Shown here: piece by piece, positions 12,661-24,450 of the stretch
Numbering within the stretch: the stretch's first letter is position 1
How the letters are laid out: each line of letters begins with the position of its first letter
Program-made: the position numbers and the translations under genes
DNA from: Eulemur rufifrons
Lineage: Eukaryota; Chordata; Mammalia; Primates; Lemuridae
Assembly: GCF_041146395.1 (NCBI RefSeq)
Contig: NC_091012.1
Location: 10,592,193-10,656,192, forward strand
Length of the DNA: 64,000 nucleotides
Reading direction: 5' to 3'
The notes under the pieces: generated by a model
Seen by the model: the letters and a program-made list of their open reading frames with translations, nothing else
The model's database searches: none
What the model was told of the DNA's origin: nothing

Positions 12661-12999
12661 CCTAGTTCAAGGGACTCATAGTGTGTCTTTGTGAGATTAT
12701 TCCTCCCTGTAGAATTAATACTTTTATGATAGAAGTGTATAAAATAGTGATAATACAAAGCAAAAATTTTTCTAGTGATTCACTAAGAGTAATAGGGAGT
12801 GGTGTCATTCCTTTTTTCACCCCTTGTTTTCTGGACCCATGAACCTGGGTACAAGAGCAACAACATCATACATTAGACACAGATTCAGGGGACAAGCATC
12901 TTTCTGAAGAACCTTGCCCCAGCCATGCAAATATTTGTAACTTAGGTGGTTCTATAAATGAGTCTTTAAAATGCCATTCCACAATTCTCTCAAACCACG

Positions 13000-13560
13000 T
13001 ACTTCATTGTGGTCAAAACATGGAAAGATCATGAATTCAATGGCATGCCATCTTGCTGCATTTCTGTGGCTGTGGATTCCATTCCCTGGTCAGAAACAAT
13101 GCTGTATGCAATATCATAATAGCAGATAAAGCATTCTGTGAGTCCACAGATGGTAGTTTGGGCAGAAACATTGTGTGCAGAAAAGGCAAATCCATATACA
13201 GAGTAAGTGCCCACTCTTTCAGGACATAATATTGGGTCTATGACTGAACTGGTTGAATTTAATCAACATTAAACCAGGGAGGTGGCTGATCACCCTGAGG
13301 AATAATGCCATATTAGAGACCTACTATTGATCTCTGCTACTGGAAGACTGTGCATTCAGGGGTGGTCAGAGCCAGCTTGGCCTGGTGAGTAGAAGTGTAC
13401 CTTGTGAATCCCAAATATAACCTTCATTCCTACTACCATGGCCATTTTGTTCAAGATGCTGGTATACAATGATGAGCTGGTTGGGGAAAGACGCCAACTG
13501 GAATCCAAAGAATGAGACATTCTATCCCCTTGACCCTTAATCCTCCTCTGATGTAACCGT
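13000..13560 (-). pseudogene. ERV-L integrase remnant
   Basis: The minus-strand frame at 13,029-13,214 contains GFAFSAHNVSAQTTICGLTE followed by a SDQG block (codons at about 13,083-13,094), the second catalytic Asp region of the retroviral DDE integrase. Integrase inserts the viral DNA copy. The frame is open for only 61 codons and ends in unrelated residues where the rest of the core should be. The neighbouring sequence to 13,560 is integrase-like in pieces and decayed. Confidence 0.75.
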
Positions 13561-13781
13561 TAGGTGGGCATTAACATGGAAAACACCTGTTTTCACAGTT
13601 TTCATGTACAGATATGTCTATCCACATTTTTTCCAAATTTGTCACCGATTTTCTAATTATGATTTTTCTAAGTCCTTGGCCCTATAGCCAAAACTTTTGA
13701 CACAACCTATAAACTGTTATACAATTGCATGCCTGGACATATCTTATTTTTTTCCAAAAAACAAACAAACAAAAAAAAAAA

Positions 13782-14588
13782 CTGTTTTTAGAACCACAGC
13801 CTTGTAGTAAAGTTTGAAGTCTGGCAAATTAATACCTCCCATTTTGTTTTTGTTGTTTAATATTGCTTTTGCTAAACGGGGTCTTCTCTGATTCCATACA
13901 AAGCATAAAATTATTTTTTCTATGTCTGTGAAAAAAGATGTTGGTAATTTAATAGGGATTGCATTGAATCTGTAGATAACTTTGGGCAGTATAGACATTT
14001 TAACAATGTTGATTCTACCGATCCATGAGCATGGTATGGTTTTCCACCTATTTACATGTTCTGCGATTTCCTTCCTCAGAGTTTCATAGTTCTCCCTATA
14101 GAGGTCGTTTACTTCCTTAGTTAGATATATTCCTAGATATTTTATTTTCTTTGTTGCTATTTTGAAGGGTATTGAGTCCTTAATTTGGTTCTCCGTTTGA
14201 CTGTTATTGGCGTATATGAATGCCTCTGATTTGTGTGTATTGATTTTGTATCCTGAGACTTTGCTGAATTCATTAATCAATTCCAGGAGTCTCTTGGTTG
14301 AAATCTTGGGGTTTTCTAGATATAACATCATATCATCAGCAAAGAGTGAGAGTTTGATCTCTTCTGTCCCTATTTGGACTCCCTTGATTCTGCTCTCTTG
14401 CCTGATAGCTCTTGCAAGGACTTCCAATACTATGTTGAAAAGTAATGGGGACAGTGGGCAGCCTTGTCTGGTTCCAGTTCGAAGTGGGAATGCTTTCAGT
14501 TTTTCCCCATTCAGTATGATGTTGGCTGTGGGTTTGTCATATATGGCTTGTATCATTTTTAGATAGGCCCCGTCTATGCCTATTTTTT
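13782..14588 (-). pseudogene. L1 ORF2 reverse transcriptase piece (inverted half)
   Basis: Minus-strand frame with the L1 reverse transcriptase blocks in order: NKIG-type start with [36 protein letters not shown], the catalytic FADDMMLYL box (near 14,325-14,350) and the thumb region to [13 protein letters not shown]. The frame stays open through all of this, about 270 codons of true L1 sequence. The first 20 or so residues of the 300-codon frame and its last 15 are junction sequence, not L1. It has no known host function. Confidence 0.88.
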
Positions 14589-14589
14589 T

Positions 14590-15746
14590 GTACTGACACA
14601 GACCAGTGGAACAGAACAGAAAATCCAAATATAAAACCATCCTCATATAGCCATCTAATCTTTGACAAAGCAGAAAAAAACATACTCTGGGGAAAAGATT
14701 CCTTATTTAATAAATGGTGCTGGGAAAACTGGATATCCACATGTAGAAGACTAAAACAGGACACACAGCTCTCACCCCTCACAAAAATCAAATCACGGTG
14801 GTTAACAGACTTAAACCTTAGGTCAGAAACTATTAGAATTCTACAAGAAAACGTAGGTAAGACTCTTACAGACATTGGCCTAGGCAAAGAATTTATGAGG
14901 AAGACCCCTAAGGCAATCACAGCAGCAACAAAAATAAATAAATGGGACCTGATCAAATTAAAAAGCTTCTGCACAGCCAAAGAAACAGTCACAAGAGTAA
15001 ATAGACAACCTACAGAATGGGAAAAAATTTTCGCATACTACACATCAGATAAAGGACTGATAACAAGAATCTATTTAGAACTCAGGAAAATCAGTAAGAA
15101 AAAATCGAACAACCCTATCAAAAAGTGGGCAAAGGACATGAATAGAAATTTTTCAAAAGAAGATATAAAAATGGCTAACAAACATATGAAAAAGTGTTCA
15201 ACATCTCTAATCATCAGGGAAATGCAAATCAAAACCACAACGAGATATCACTTAACTCCAGTGAGAACGGCCTTTATCAAAAAGTCCCAAAACTATACAT
15301 GTTGGCGTGGGTGTGGAGAGACAGGTACTCTCATACACTGCTGGTGGGACTGTAAACTAGTGCAGCCCCTGTGGAAAGCAATGTGGAGATACCTTAAACA
15401 GATTCAAGTAGACCTACCATTCGATCCAGCAATCCCATTACTGGGCATCTACCCAGAAGAACAAAAGTCATTCTATAAAAAAGACACCTGCACCCGAATG
15501 TTTATAGCAGCACAATTCACAATCGCAAAGATATGGAAACAACCCAAATGCCCATCGATTCATGAATGGATTAGCAAAATGTGGTATATGTATACCATGG
15601 AATATTACTCAGCTATTAGAAATGATGGCGATATGGCATCTCTTTGGTTCTCCTGGAGTGAGCTGGAACCCATTCTATTAAGTGAAGTATCCCAAGAATG
15701 GAAAAACAAGCACCACATGTACTCACCAGCAAACTGGTTTCCCTGA
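14590..15746 (+). pseudogene. L1 ORF2 C-terminal piece (sense half)
   Basis: Sense L1 ORF2 from [11 protein letters not shown] to the normal end ANWFP-stop at 15,746. The last 283 codons (14,895-15,746) are one open frame with the cysteine-rich segment [18 protein letters not shown] and the MEYYSAIRN block, so this copy is young. The 3' UTR with G-rich tracts follows to the A tail at 16,068. Confidence 0.88.
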
Positions 15747-16495
15747 GAGCACATTTGGGATTCACACCAATTGGGTATTGGACAGAGGTCGGGGCTGGGT
15801 GGAAGGGATGGGTGTATACCTACTTGATGAGTGCGATGCGCACTGCCTGGGGAATGGACACGTTTGAAGTTCTCTCTGGGGGGGATGGGGTGGGGGGAGG
15901 GGAGGAGTGCACACCTACATGATGAGAGTGATGTGCACTGTCTAGGAAATGGACACAACTAAAGCTCAGACTCGGGGGGATGGGGAGGCATGGGCAATGT
16001 ATATAGCCTGATCTTTTGTACCCCCTTGATGAGCTGAAAAACAAACAAAAAATAAAAAAAAAAAAAAACTGAACACCTAGTGTCAGTGCTCAAAGTTCTG
16101 CCCACTAAGAGGAAAAATATTCACCACTGTCCTTCAGGGATGCCCCAGAGAGCCGCTATAGTCCTAAGCTAACTCCTTTTGGATAGTGCCTGCATCCATT
16201 GCAGAACTATCTTAAAGAAGACATGAGTTTTCTTTTCCTCTTTTAACTGATCATAGGCAACTACCCATGAGCCACAGAGGCATAAGAAGACAGAGACAAG
16301 GCAGTATAGCAGAAGTGGGGACTATGAGTATTTGAACCACTTCTTCATGTAACTTATTTGTGTCTTCAGGGCATAATGAGGCCAAATCATGTATATACTA
16401 CTTCCATTTGAGAATAGAATGTTGCTGTGCATGCCCAACTTCATGGCTTATGAGTAAGGTTAGATCCCGCTCATAATGGGTGGTTCAGGTTTCAT

Positions 16496-16510
16496 GAAAT
16501 CTTGGTGGCA
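16496..16510 (+). repeat. Target-site duplication, left copy
   Basis: gaaatcttggtggca, identical to 17,821-17,835 on the other side of the L1 insertion. Confidence 0.93.
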
Positions 16511-17820
16511 TCGGTGGATAACAGACCTAAACCTTAGGCGTGATACAATCAGAATTCTAGAAGAAAATGTAGGAAAGACTCTTACAGACATTGGCCTAGG
16601 CAAAGAATTTATGAAGAAGACCCCCAAGGCAACCACAGCAGCAACAAAAATAAATGAATGGGACATGATTAAATTAAAAAGCTTCTGCACAGCCAAAGAA
16701 ACAGTCCAGAGAATAAACAGACCACCTACAGAATGGGAAAAAAATTTTGCATACTACACATCAGATAAAGGACTGATAACAAGAATCTATTTAGAACTCA
16801 GGAAAATCAGCAAGAAAAAATCAAGCAACCCTATCAAAAAGTGGGCAAAGGACATGAATAGAAATTTTTCAAAAGAAGATATAAAAATGGCTAACAAACA
16901 TATGAAAAAGTGTTCAACATCTCTAATCATCAGGGAAATGCAAATCAAAACCACAATGAGATATCACTTAACTCCAGTGAGAACGGCCTTTATCAAAAAA
17001 CCCCAAAACAACACATGTTGGGGTGGGTGTGGAGAGACAGGAACACTAATACACTGCTGGTGGGACTGCAAACTAGTGCAACCCCTGTGGAAAGCATTAT
17101 GGAGGTATCTTAAACAGATTCAAGTAGACCTGCCATTTGACCCAGCAATCCCATTACTGGGCATATACCCAAAGGAAAAAAGGTCATTCTGTAACAAAGA
17201 CACATGTACCCGAATGTTTATAGCAGGACAATTCACAATAGCAAAGATGTGGAAACAACCCAAATGCCCATCAATACATGAATGGATTAGTAAACTGTGG
17301 TATATGTATACCATGGAATATTACTCAGCTATAAGGAATGATGAAGATACGACATCTCTATGGTTCTCCTGGAGAGAGTTGGAACCCATTCTATTAAGTG
17401 AAGTATCCCAAGAATGGAAAAACAAGCATCACATGTACTCACCAGAAAATTGGTTTCCCTGATCATCACCTAAATACAAATCTGGGAACGACACCAATTG
17501 GACATCAGACTGAGGTGGGGGGTGGGGGAGGGGATGGGGGTATGCCTATACAATGAGTGCATTGCGCACCGTTTGGGGAGTGGTAACACTTGAAGGTGCT
17601 GACTCGGGAAAGGGGGGGTGGGGAAAAAATATGAAACTGTTGTTTTTAACTTGCATTGTTCACTTAATAATTTATCATGAATATTTCCCATATTATTTCA
17701 TATCATTGTACAAGAAATAATGTATATATTATGAGGACATACTGTATCTAACAAGATATACTGTTAGACTCTTTGATTCTGTAAAATTAAATTGTTATAA
17801 AAAAAAAAGAAAAAGAAAAA
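16511..17820 (+). mobile_element. 5'-truncated L1 with a foreign 3' end
   Basis: The L1 part starts in ORF2 at [20 protein letters not shown] and continues open to ENWFP-stop at 17,462 (328 codons including a short flank-derived start). The 3' UTR begins normally but stops inside its second G-rich tract at about 17,623. From 17,624 to about 17,797 the sequence is not L1, and an A-rich tail follows at about 17,798-17,820. A perfect 15-bp duplication flanks the whole unit, so the L1 and the foreign piece entered together. The host is the ERV-L remnant. Confidence 0.9.
17624..17797 (+). other. Non-L1 segment carried at the L1 3' end
   Basis: About 175 AT-rich bases between the cut L1 3' UTR and the A tail. 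It has an aattaaa word at about 17,786, shortly before the tail, which could have served as poly(A) signal. The part cacttaataatttatcatg resembles a motif in old LINE 3' UTRs. Its source locus cannot be told from this window. Confidence 0.75.
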
Positions 17821-17835
17821 GAAATCTTGGTGGCA
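17821..17835 (+). repeat. Target-site duplication, right copy
   Basis: gaaatcttggtggca, directly after the A-rich tail; same as 16,496-16,510. Confidence 0.93.
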
Positions 17836-18299
17836 CATGGTAAAGCATTCAGTCTCCACTAATGCCCAGTAGCAGGCCAAGAGCTTCTTCTACAAGAGGA
17901 GTAATTATGTTCGGAACATTGTAGAGATTATTTTAATAAAATCCTAAAGGCTTTAGCTGTTCTTTACCTGTGGGGGCCTGCAAAAGTTGTGAAAAGTATC
18001 TTTAATTGTCACTGATAGTTTAAAAACTATAGGACGTAATGGAAAATACTACCCAAGTGATAAAGCAGTTTGCATGGCAGCCTGGATATTTTGCAGAGCC
18101 TTCTCATCTGAACCCCCCCCCCCCACAAAACTAGAAGTATTTTCAGTCACTTGGTAAATCAGCTGGTGTTACACACCCAAATAAATTGTATATGGTGTCA
18201 AAAATCCAAAGTGGCACTCTAGCTGTTGTGCCTCATTTCTAATTGTAGGATTGCCCAGATGCAACCAATTATTCCTCATCTCAGAAGGTCTTTTGTGCA

Positions 18300-18600
18300 C
18301 TGGCTCCCTGGAAATATCAATTAGATATAAGGTCCCTGATTTTTAGTGAGATTTATCCTCAACCTCCTGTTACATAAATATCTTAACACTAAGGCTAGGG
18401 TAGTTCTATTTCTTTCACACTAGGCACAATGAGAATAACGTCATCAGGGTAATGGTCCAGTGTGATATCTATGTGGAAGGGAATTATGATCAAGAACTCT
18501 GTGAACTAAATTATGACATAGGGCTTGAGCATTGATATATTCCTTAGGTAGGATAGTGAAAGTGTGTTGTTGCCCTTGTGAGACAAAAGTAAGCTCTTTC
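18300..18600 (-). pseudogene. ERV-L reverse transcriptase remnant
   Basis: On the minus strand the sequence near 18,440-18,475 reads DHYPDDVILIVPS, a degenerate form of the retroviral reverse transcriptase Y-x-D-D catalytic box. The two catalytic Asp codons are kept although the surrounding frames are broken. Its place upstream (minus sense) of the integrase and dUTPase remnants fits a pol gene. It is not coding today. Confidence 0.65.
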
Positions 18601-19959
18601 TGGTGGTTCTTATTGAACGATATTAAAATGAATACATTCGCAAGACATATAGCTGTATACCAGGTATAGGATATATGTTAGTTTGTTTTAGTAATAAAGC
18701 TGCACCTGATACAATAGTTGCAACTAGAGTCACCATTTGGGTAAGACTAGGTTAATCTACCACCATTCTTCAAATTCAACTGATTTCTGCATAGGCCAAA
18801 TAAGACAGTTTAATAAAGATCTTCTGTATACAGCCTCCCCTTTACTTTTAAAGTCCTTGATACCTTGGATAATGACACTAAAACCCTTCGATGCATCCAG
18901 AAATACCATATTGCCTTTGGTTCACTATTTCTTTAAGTAGAGGTAGTTCTAGTGTTATCCATGTGGACTTTCCCACCATAGAAATCTGCATTCAACAGGT
19001 CACAGGACAAATGTGGGGATTCTGCCAAATGCTGTATCTGCTCCAATTAAGCATTCTGGAACTGGAGAAATAACCACAGGTTGGGTTCAGGGACACAATA
19101 TCCCCACTCTGAAAGGGTCCTTAGCTTAAACTCTATTAAGTATTTGGCCTCTATAAGAAGACTACAGTAATGTTTGGTATCCTAATACTATCATTAGTTC
19201 ACGACTGTGCAGTAGTCCCTGAAAGATCTGCTTGTTTATTTTCCCCAATGCATAGTCATCCTGGCAAAACGAGGTAGACCCCTTTGGGGAAGCATGTAAA
19301 AAAATAACCACATAAGTTTTTGACAATGCAGTGGGGTGTTTTCTTAAAGATAACTGGCCTCCGCATCAAAGGGATAGGGGTCTGTAAACTGCTCCCATCT
19401 GGGAAATGTTTGAGGGGCCATGACTCTATTTTTGATTTGAGTTAGACTTTTGTTTACTCAACCTAGCAATTTTCTTACACAAAGTAAGACTTTCTGAAAT
19501 CCTGAAAGAGTCTCAACCTAGGTTCTTGTCATGACCATTGAAATTCTATTGTAGATCTCTATCCACCAGTTCTCAGTCTCAGAAATCCATGATTCTGCAG
19601 GCCTAGTGCAGTTTGTGGGTGCCATGGAGAACACCCTACATTCTGCAACTCCTGCCATCCTGAGATCCAAATGGTGTCACCATTCCCCATCAGAATTCTA
19701 AGGCATTGAAGGTAAAAACAGTTCTTTGGACAGTCCATGGGCAGGTTGACCATTTCAAACATCTCCTATTCTCCCCCTTTTTGCCTGAGATAGGGAACAA
19801 AGCATGATCTGCTTCCTATGGACCATGTTATGTGGCGAAAGGAAGGGGGTTGAGCAAGGGCAAATGAAAGGCCATAAAATTTTCTACCTTGCTGAATTTG
19901 GCTTTTTCTTGATTGGATTTTTGTTGCCTTTTATAGTTTTTTTGTCTAGTTTTCAGAGC

Positions 19960-21592
19960 ATTTTCCCAGATCACAGCGGAATAAAAGTAATAATCAACCC
20001 TAATAGAAACTCTCATTCCTATTCAAAATCATGGAAGCTAAACAACCTTCTCTTGAACGATTATTCTATAAAGGAAGAAATCAAGACGGAAATCAAATGT
20101 TTCTTTGAGCTGGAACCCATTCTATTAAGTGAAGTATCCCAAGAATGGAAAAATAAGCACCACATGTACTCACCAGCAAACTGGTTTCCCTGAGTGCACA
20201 TTTGGGAAGAACGCCAATTGGGTATCGGACAGAGATCGGGGCTGGGTGGAAGGGGTGGGTGTATACCTACTTGATGAGTGCAATGCGCACTACCTGGGGA
20301 ATGGACACTCTTAAAGTTCTGACTCGGGGGGATGGGGTGGGGGGAGGGGAGGGGTGCACACCTACATGATGAGTGTGATGTGCACTGTCTAGGGAATGGA
20401 CACAATTGAAACTCAGACTCAGTGGGATGGGGAGGCATGGGCAATGTATATAGCCTGATCTTTTGTACCCCCATAATGAGCTGAAAAACAAACAAACAAA
20501 AAGTTTCTTTGAATTAAATGACAATGGAGATACAACTTATCAAAATCTATGGGACACAGCTAAAGCAGTCCTGAGAGGAAAATTCATATCCATAAATGCC
20601 TATATCAAAAAGACAGAAAACTTACAAATAGACAACCTAATGAATAGACTCAAATAGCTGGAGAAAGAAGAACAGACTGACCCCAAACCCAGCAGAAGGT
20701 GAGAAATTACTAAGATCAAATCAGAATTAAATGAAAAGGACAACAAAAAAAAAAACCATAAGGGAAATTAATAAAAAGTTGGTTCTTTGAAAAGATAAAC
20801 AAAATAGACACACCTCTGGCTAGACTAACCAAGAGCACAAAAGTAAAATCTCTAATAACCTCCATTAGGAACATGAAAGGAGAAATCACAACCGATGCCA
20901 CGGTGATACACGATATCATCTATGAATTCTACAAGAATCTTTATGCACACAAACTGGAGAATGTGGAGGAAATGGACAAATTTTTAGAAACACATAGCCT
21001 TCCCAGGCTCAACTAGGAAGAAATAGAATTCCTGAATAGACAAATATCAAGAACTGAAATCGAAACAGCAATAAAAACCTTCCCCAAAAGAAAAGCCCTG
21101 GTCCAGATGGGTTCATACCCAAATTTTACCACACATACAAAGAAGAACTGGTGCCCATCCTACATAAACTATTCTCCAACATCGAGAAGGATGGAATTCT
21201 CCCCAACACATTTTCCCAAGCCAACATAACATTGATACCAAAACCAGAAAAGGATGCAACAAAAAAAGAGAACTATAGACTAATTTCTCTTATTAATATA
21301 GATGCAAAAATTCTCAATAAAATCCTAGCAAATTGAATCCAAGTGCTTATCAAAAAAATAATCCATCACGACCAAGTGGGCTTCATCCCAGAGATGCAGG
21401 GGTGGTTCAACATACATAAATCTATAAATGTAATTCACCACATAAATAGAAGCAAAAATAAAAACCATATGATCCTCTCAATAGATGCAGAAAAAGCATT
21501 TGACAAAATTCAACACCCTTTTATGATAAGAACGCTTAACAAAATAGGAGTAGATGGAACCTACCTAAAAAGGATACAAGCCATATATGACA
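19960..21592 (+). mobile_element. L1 ORF2 fragment, host of a nested L1
   Basis: An L1 ORF2 piece from the end of the endonuclease ([15 protein letters not shown]) through the first half of the reverse transcriptase, ending abruptly at IQAIYD (21,592), just before the conserved block that normally follows. It lacks an L1 3' end. A second L1 tail lies inside it at 20,109-20,502; once that is removed the ORF2 text continues without loss at the [14 protein letters not shown] region. Several stops and frameshifts are present. Confidence 0.85.
20109..20502 (+). mobile_element. 394-bp L1 3' end nested in another L1
   Basis: Starts at the ORF2 end ([17 protein letters not shown]) and carries ANWFP-stop, the 3' UTR with its G-rich tracts and a tail of aaaacaaacaaac type. 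It is flanked by gtttctttga at 20,099-20,108 and 20,503-20,512, so this is a severely 5'-truncated L1 inserted by target-primed reverse transcription. Confidence 0.9.
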
Positions 21593-23655
21593 GAGCTTCT
21601 TATAAGGTTGTTTTAGATACTCAGTAGATAGCCATTTTTTCTTTCTCTTTGCTTGAATGTTCCTGTGGGAAAATAAAGCCTGGAGCTAACTAGCCTACTG
21701 TCTTGACAGAGTCATTCTCAAAGTTCTTTATATTGTCATGATGATGCATTACATGTTCCTAACAATCAGTGAGATGGAGCAGTGTGTACTTTACAAATTA
21801 ATATCATTTTTGTCATTTTTGTGAAGAAAAAGAGAGTGCTGTCCATTAATATGCCTTACAAGCTTCTGGTTTTAGTTCACCTTTGTATCTTTTAAACATT
21901 TTTTTTTATTATTTGTATTCCATTCTTATCAGTCTGTTTGTGCATTCTTTTTTATATATAGTTTTATCTCTATATTCTGTACTTGAGTTAATTTTGCTAA
22001 TTTGTGCTTACCTGGGGTTTTGTTTATAATTTGTAGTTTTCGAGATATCTAGATTTGCAAAGTGGTTATTAAAAAGTAGAAAACATAAAATAGAAGAATG
22101 GTGCTTTGGGATAATACACAAATGGTGTATTCCCTAGTGTCCTCTATTTAAGCATGAATAAATAATTATACATGCCATATCACTCATTTATTTTTTTTGA
22201 GACCGATAGTATTCAATATTCAAAGTAAATTAGAAAACTATTCCATTTAACCTGGATTCCATCAAGATGGAAAGCTAAACTACCCTCCTCTTTTGCCTCA
22301 ATATGTAGACAGAAAGATTTTAGTAATAACAAATACTATATGACATGTTAAGTCAATAATCATATAAATTAATGGAAATTTTATTAATCAGAACAGTTAA
22401 TATTTACTAAGAAAATTCAATATGTTAGACACTATTCCAAAGATGATTTCACATGTATCATAATATATGAGTTCCAGGGTATAATACAAAGATTCATGGA
22501 ATAAAGAAAAATTGAAACATTTATAATGATATTAGGCAATATTAATATCATCAAAAGTTCAAGTGTTTTGGCATATAACTAAATTAACAGAAAAGAGTTA
22601 ATATAACAGCTGTATTATTAAGGTTTAATAGTTATGCAGATAAGGAATGGACAGCATCTTGAACCAGAAATCAGATGATACACAATTATTTCAAATGCAA
22701 GAAAAAAATTATTAAAAATGCCAAAAAAATGCCGTTTTCTGGACTAAAAATTCCATTAACATCCTGAGAACAGAAATCCCACATGTCGTATTTTGTAGGC
22801 AACAGGAAATAACACTAGAAAATATCAGTTGTAGGGTAACCAGCAAGTAAGATCTAACCACATGCAAATTTCAATTAATATCCTCTTCTAAAATTTTTGA
22901 ATTAAGTGGAAAAGCCAAACTGATAGTACTTTTTAAGTATCCAGGAAATGCTAATGTGGAAGTGTGATGCCTGAAGTAAACAGACCTGAACTCCAGTCAC
23001 TCATTCTATCAGTTACAAGAGTATTGTTACAGAAAAATAGTCAGTATGTAAATATACACATATTTTTCACAAAAGTCAAGGATTGACACATCACAAATTT
23101 GTTCAAATCATAAGAAATGATTCAATATGAAAGAAAAGTAATCATTCATTACAAATTTCATTATCCTTTGGAAAAGGAGGATGGGGTGATAGAACAAATC
23201 AAGAAACTCAGAATTTTTCATAACATGCAGTTTTCTGCCACAAAATATCTTTGCATATTATTCCACCTGAGTGTACGTGGTGCATATTGTGCTTTACGAA
23301 ATATTACATATTTTTATTTTATTCTTCACTTTTAACTTTTTTATTTTCTATTTTACTTAAAACATGCTGGACACATATATTTTTAAAATCCTTGCAATAA
23401 ACACAGCAAAAGATAACTAAGAAATTACAAGGATTCCTATAATGCCCAACAATTTCAAACTACAATATGTCAGTAGAGGTGCTAGCAGTGTTTAGACATT
23501 TTAAATATATGATTCCACACAAGTTAATAACAAGAGATGGCAAAATGTGCTACTTAATTAATGTAACTAATGGCAGAAGAATCTAGTTTTGAGGCATTCA
23601 TGGTTCTAATTAGCCTGTTAAAAATCGCTGTAATTTTTGCTACATAATTTTTAAA
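21593..23655. other. AT-rich DNA without recognisable gene
   Basis: About 2 kb of AT-rich sequence. The only open frame of note (72 codons at 23,117-23,335, +) has no family signature that I recognise. No repeat I can name. Confidence 0.5.
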
Positions 23656-24450
23656 ATGTTGATTATCCTTTTTTGGAACTGAGAAGCACCAAAGCCTCAC
23701 TGTTACATAATATGGACCACAAGCCTCTAGCTACACAAGACAACTGGGTAATATGCCCATAACAGCATTGAAGTTTATGAGATGATAAGGTCCATCCAGT
23801 ACATTACCACAAAGAAATCCACCAGCAGCAGGATGATGTGGGTGGCTCTTTTCTCTGGGAAGATTCTTGGGGAGAGGCTAGTGCTCTGAGGGTATTGGGA
23901 TCACCTCTGGTACCTGAAGAAGAGAATCAACATGTACACAAGTTGAAAGCACCATAAATCCTACAAGAAAGGCATCCCTGTGTACTGTCAGAGTGACATG
24001 CCCCTGATGATGTAGCTCATGGGAGAAAGGGAAGTATTTTGTGAGAATCATCAGATTGGTCTAGCTCACATAGAAAGATACCACAGTACAGATGAAAAGT
24101 TTACTACTGAAAGACAAATTGAGAAGGCATAAAAAGAAGAACACATTTAAAAAGCTATTTTGTGAATATGTTTATACCTAGCAAGCCAGGAGGTGCTGGG
24201 TCTGGCGGTTATGGCCAAGAGCACACTCAGGATACAGATGGAAAGACCCCTCATCACCCTTCTCGTGTTAAAAACGCCTTACTCTGAAGTCATTCTGAAA
24301 ATGCAAGGACTCAAACAGTTCCATAGATGTCACAAAATGTCAATGAGGAATATCACTACGTGAACAGGGGCCAAGTGACTGGTTATGACATTGGTGCTCT
24401 TAGGCCTGTGTGGAATAAGCCATATGAATACGTGCAAGAAAAAAAGCATT
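23656..24450 (-). pseudogene. Vomeronasal type-1 receptor (V1R) pseudogene
   Basis: V1Rs are seven-helix pheromone receptors of vomeronasal neurons, each coded by a single exon of about 900 bp. Minus-strand translations show V1R blocks in the expected order, in shifting frames: RPKSTNVITSHLAPVHVVIF (helix 2, about 24,400), VMRGLSICILSVLLAITARPS (helix 3, about 24,230), VHRDAFLVGFMVLSTC (helix 5, about 23,960), PREKSHPHHP (the loop before helix 6, about 23,860) and FNAVMGILPSCLV (about 23,780). Stops and frame changes separate them, so the gene is dead. It fits the large V1R repertoire known in lemurs. The first helix is not recognisable. The call rests on motif order, not on an alignment. Confidence 0.75.

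Larger units (their letters stand above)
13782..16068. mobile_element. L1 insertion with 5' inversion (twin priming)
   Basis: Two abutting pieces of one L1: antisense at 13,782-14,588 and sense at 14,590-16,068, ending in an A tail. In L1 coordinates they are nearly contiguous. The antisense piece runs from [10 protein letters not shown] to YYKAVVLKT, and the sense piece resumes about 25 nt later at [17 protein letters not shown]. That order is the known product of twin priming, in which a second primer on the other target strand copies the 5' half in reverse. The A-rich left flank (13,757-13,781) resembles the tail side (both end aaaaaactg), so a duplication is likely but its length is unclear. 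The host is the ERV-L remnant. Confidence 0.88.
12230..19957 (-). mobile_element. ERV-L type endogenous retrovirus pol, interrupted by two L1s
   Basis: Read on the minus strand, this segment holds remnants of a class III (ERV-L) retrovirus pol: a reverse transcriptase piece near 18,450, an integrase piece near 13,000-13,560 and a dUTPase piece near 12,330-12,660. A dUTPase domain after integrase is a hallmark of ERV-L. Host pieces are 12,230-13,781, 16,069-16,510 and 17,821-19,957; between them sit L1 copies at 13,782-16,068 and 16,511-17,820. All frames are full of stops; the longest open piece is about 65 codons. I could not recognise LTRs, so both outer ends are approximate, and the part above 18,600 is assigned mainly by position. 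The provirus is older than both L1s. Confidence 0.75.
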
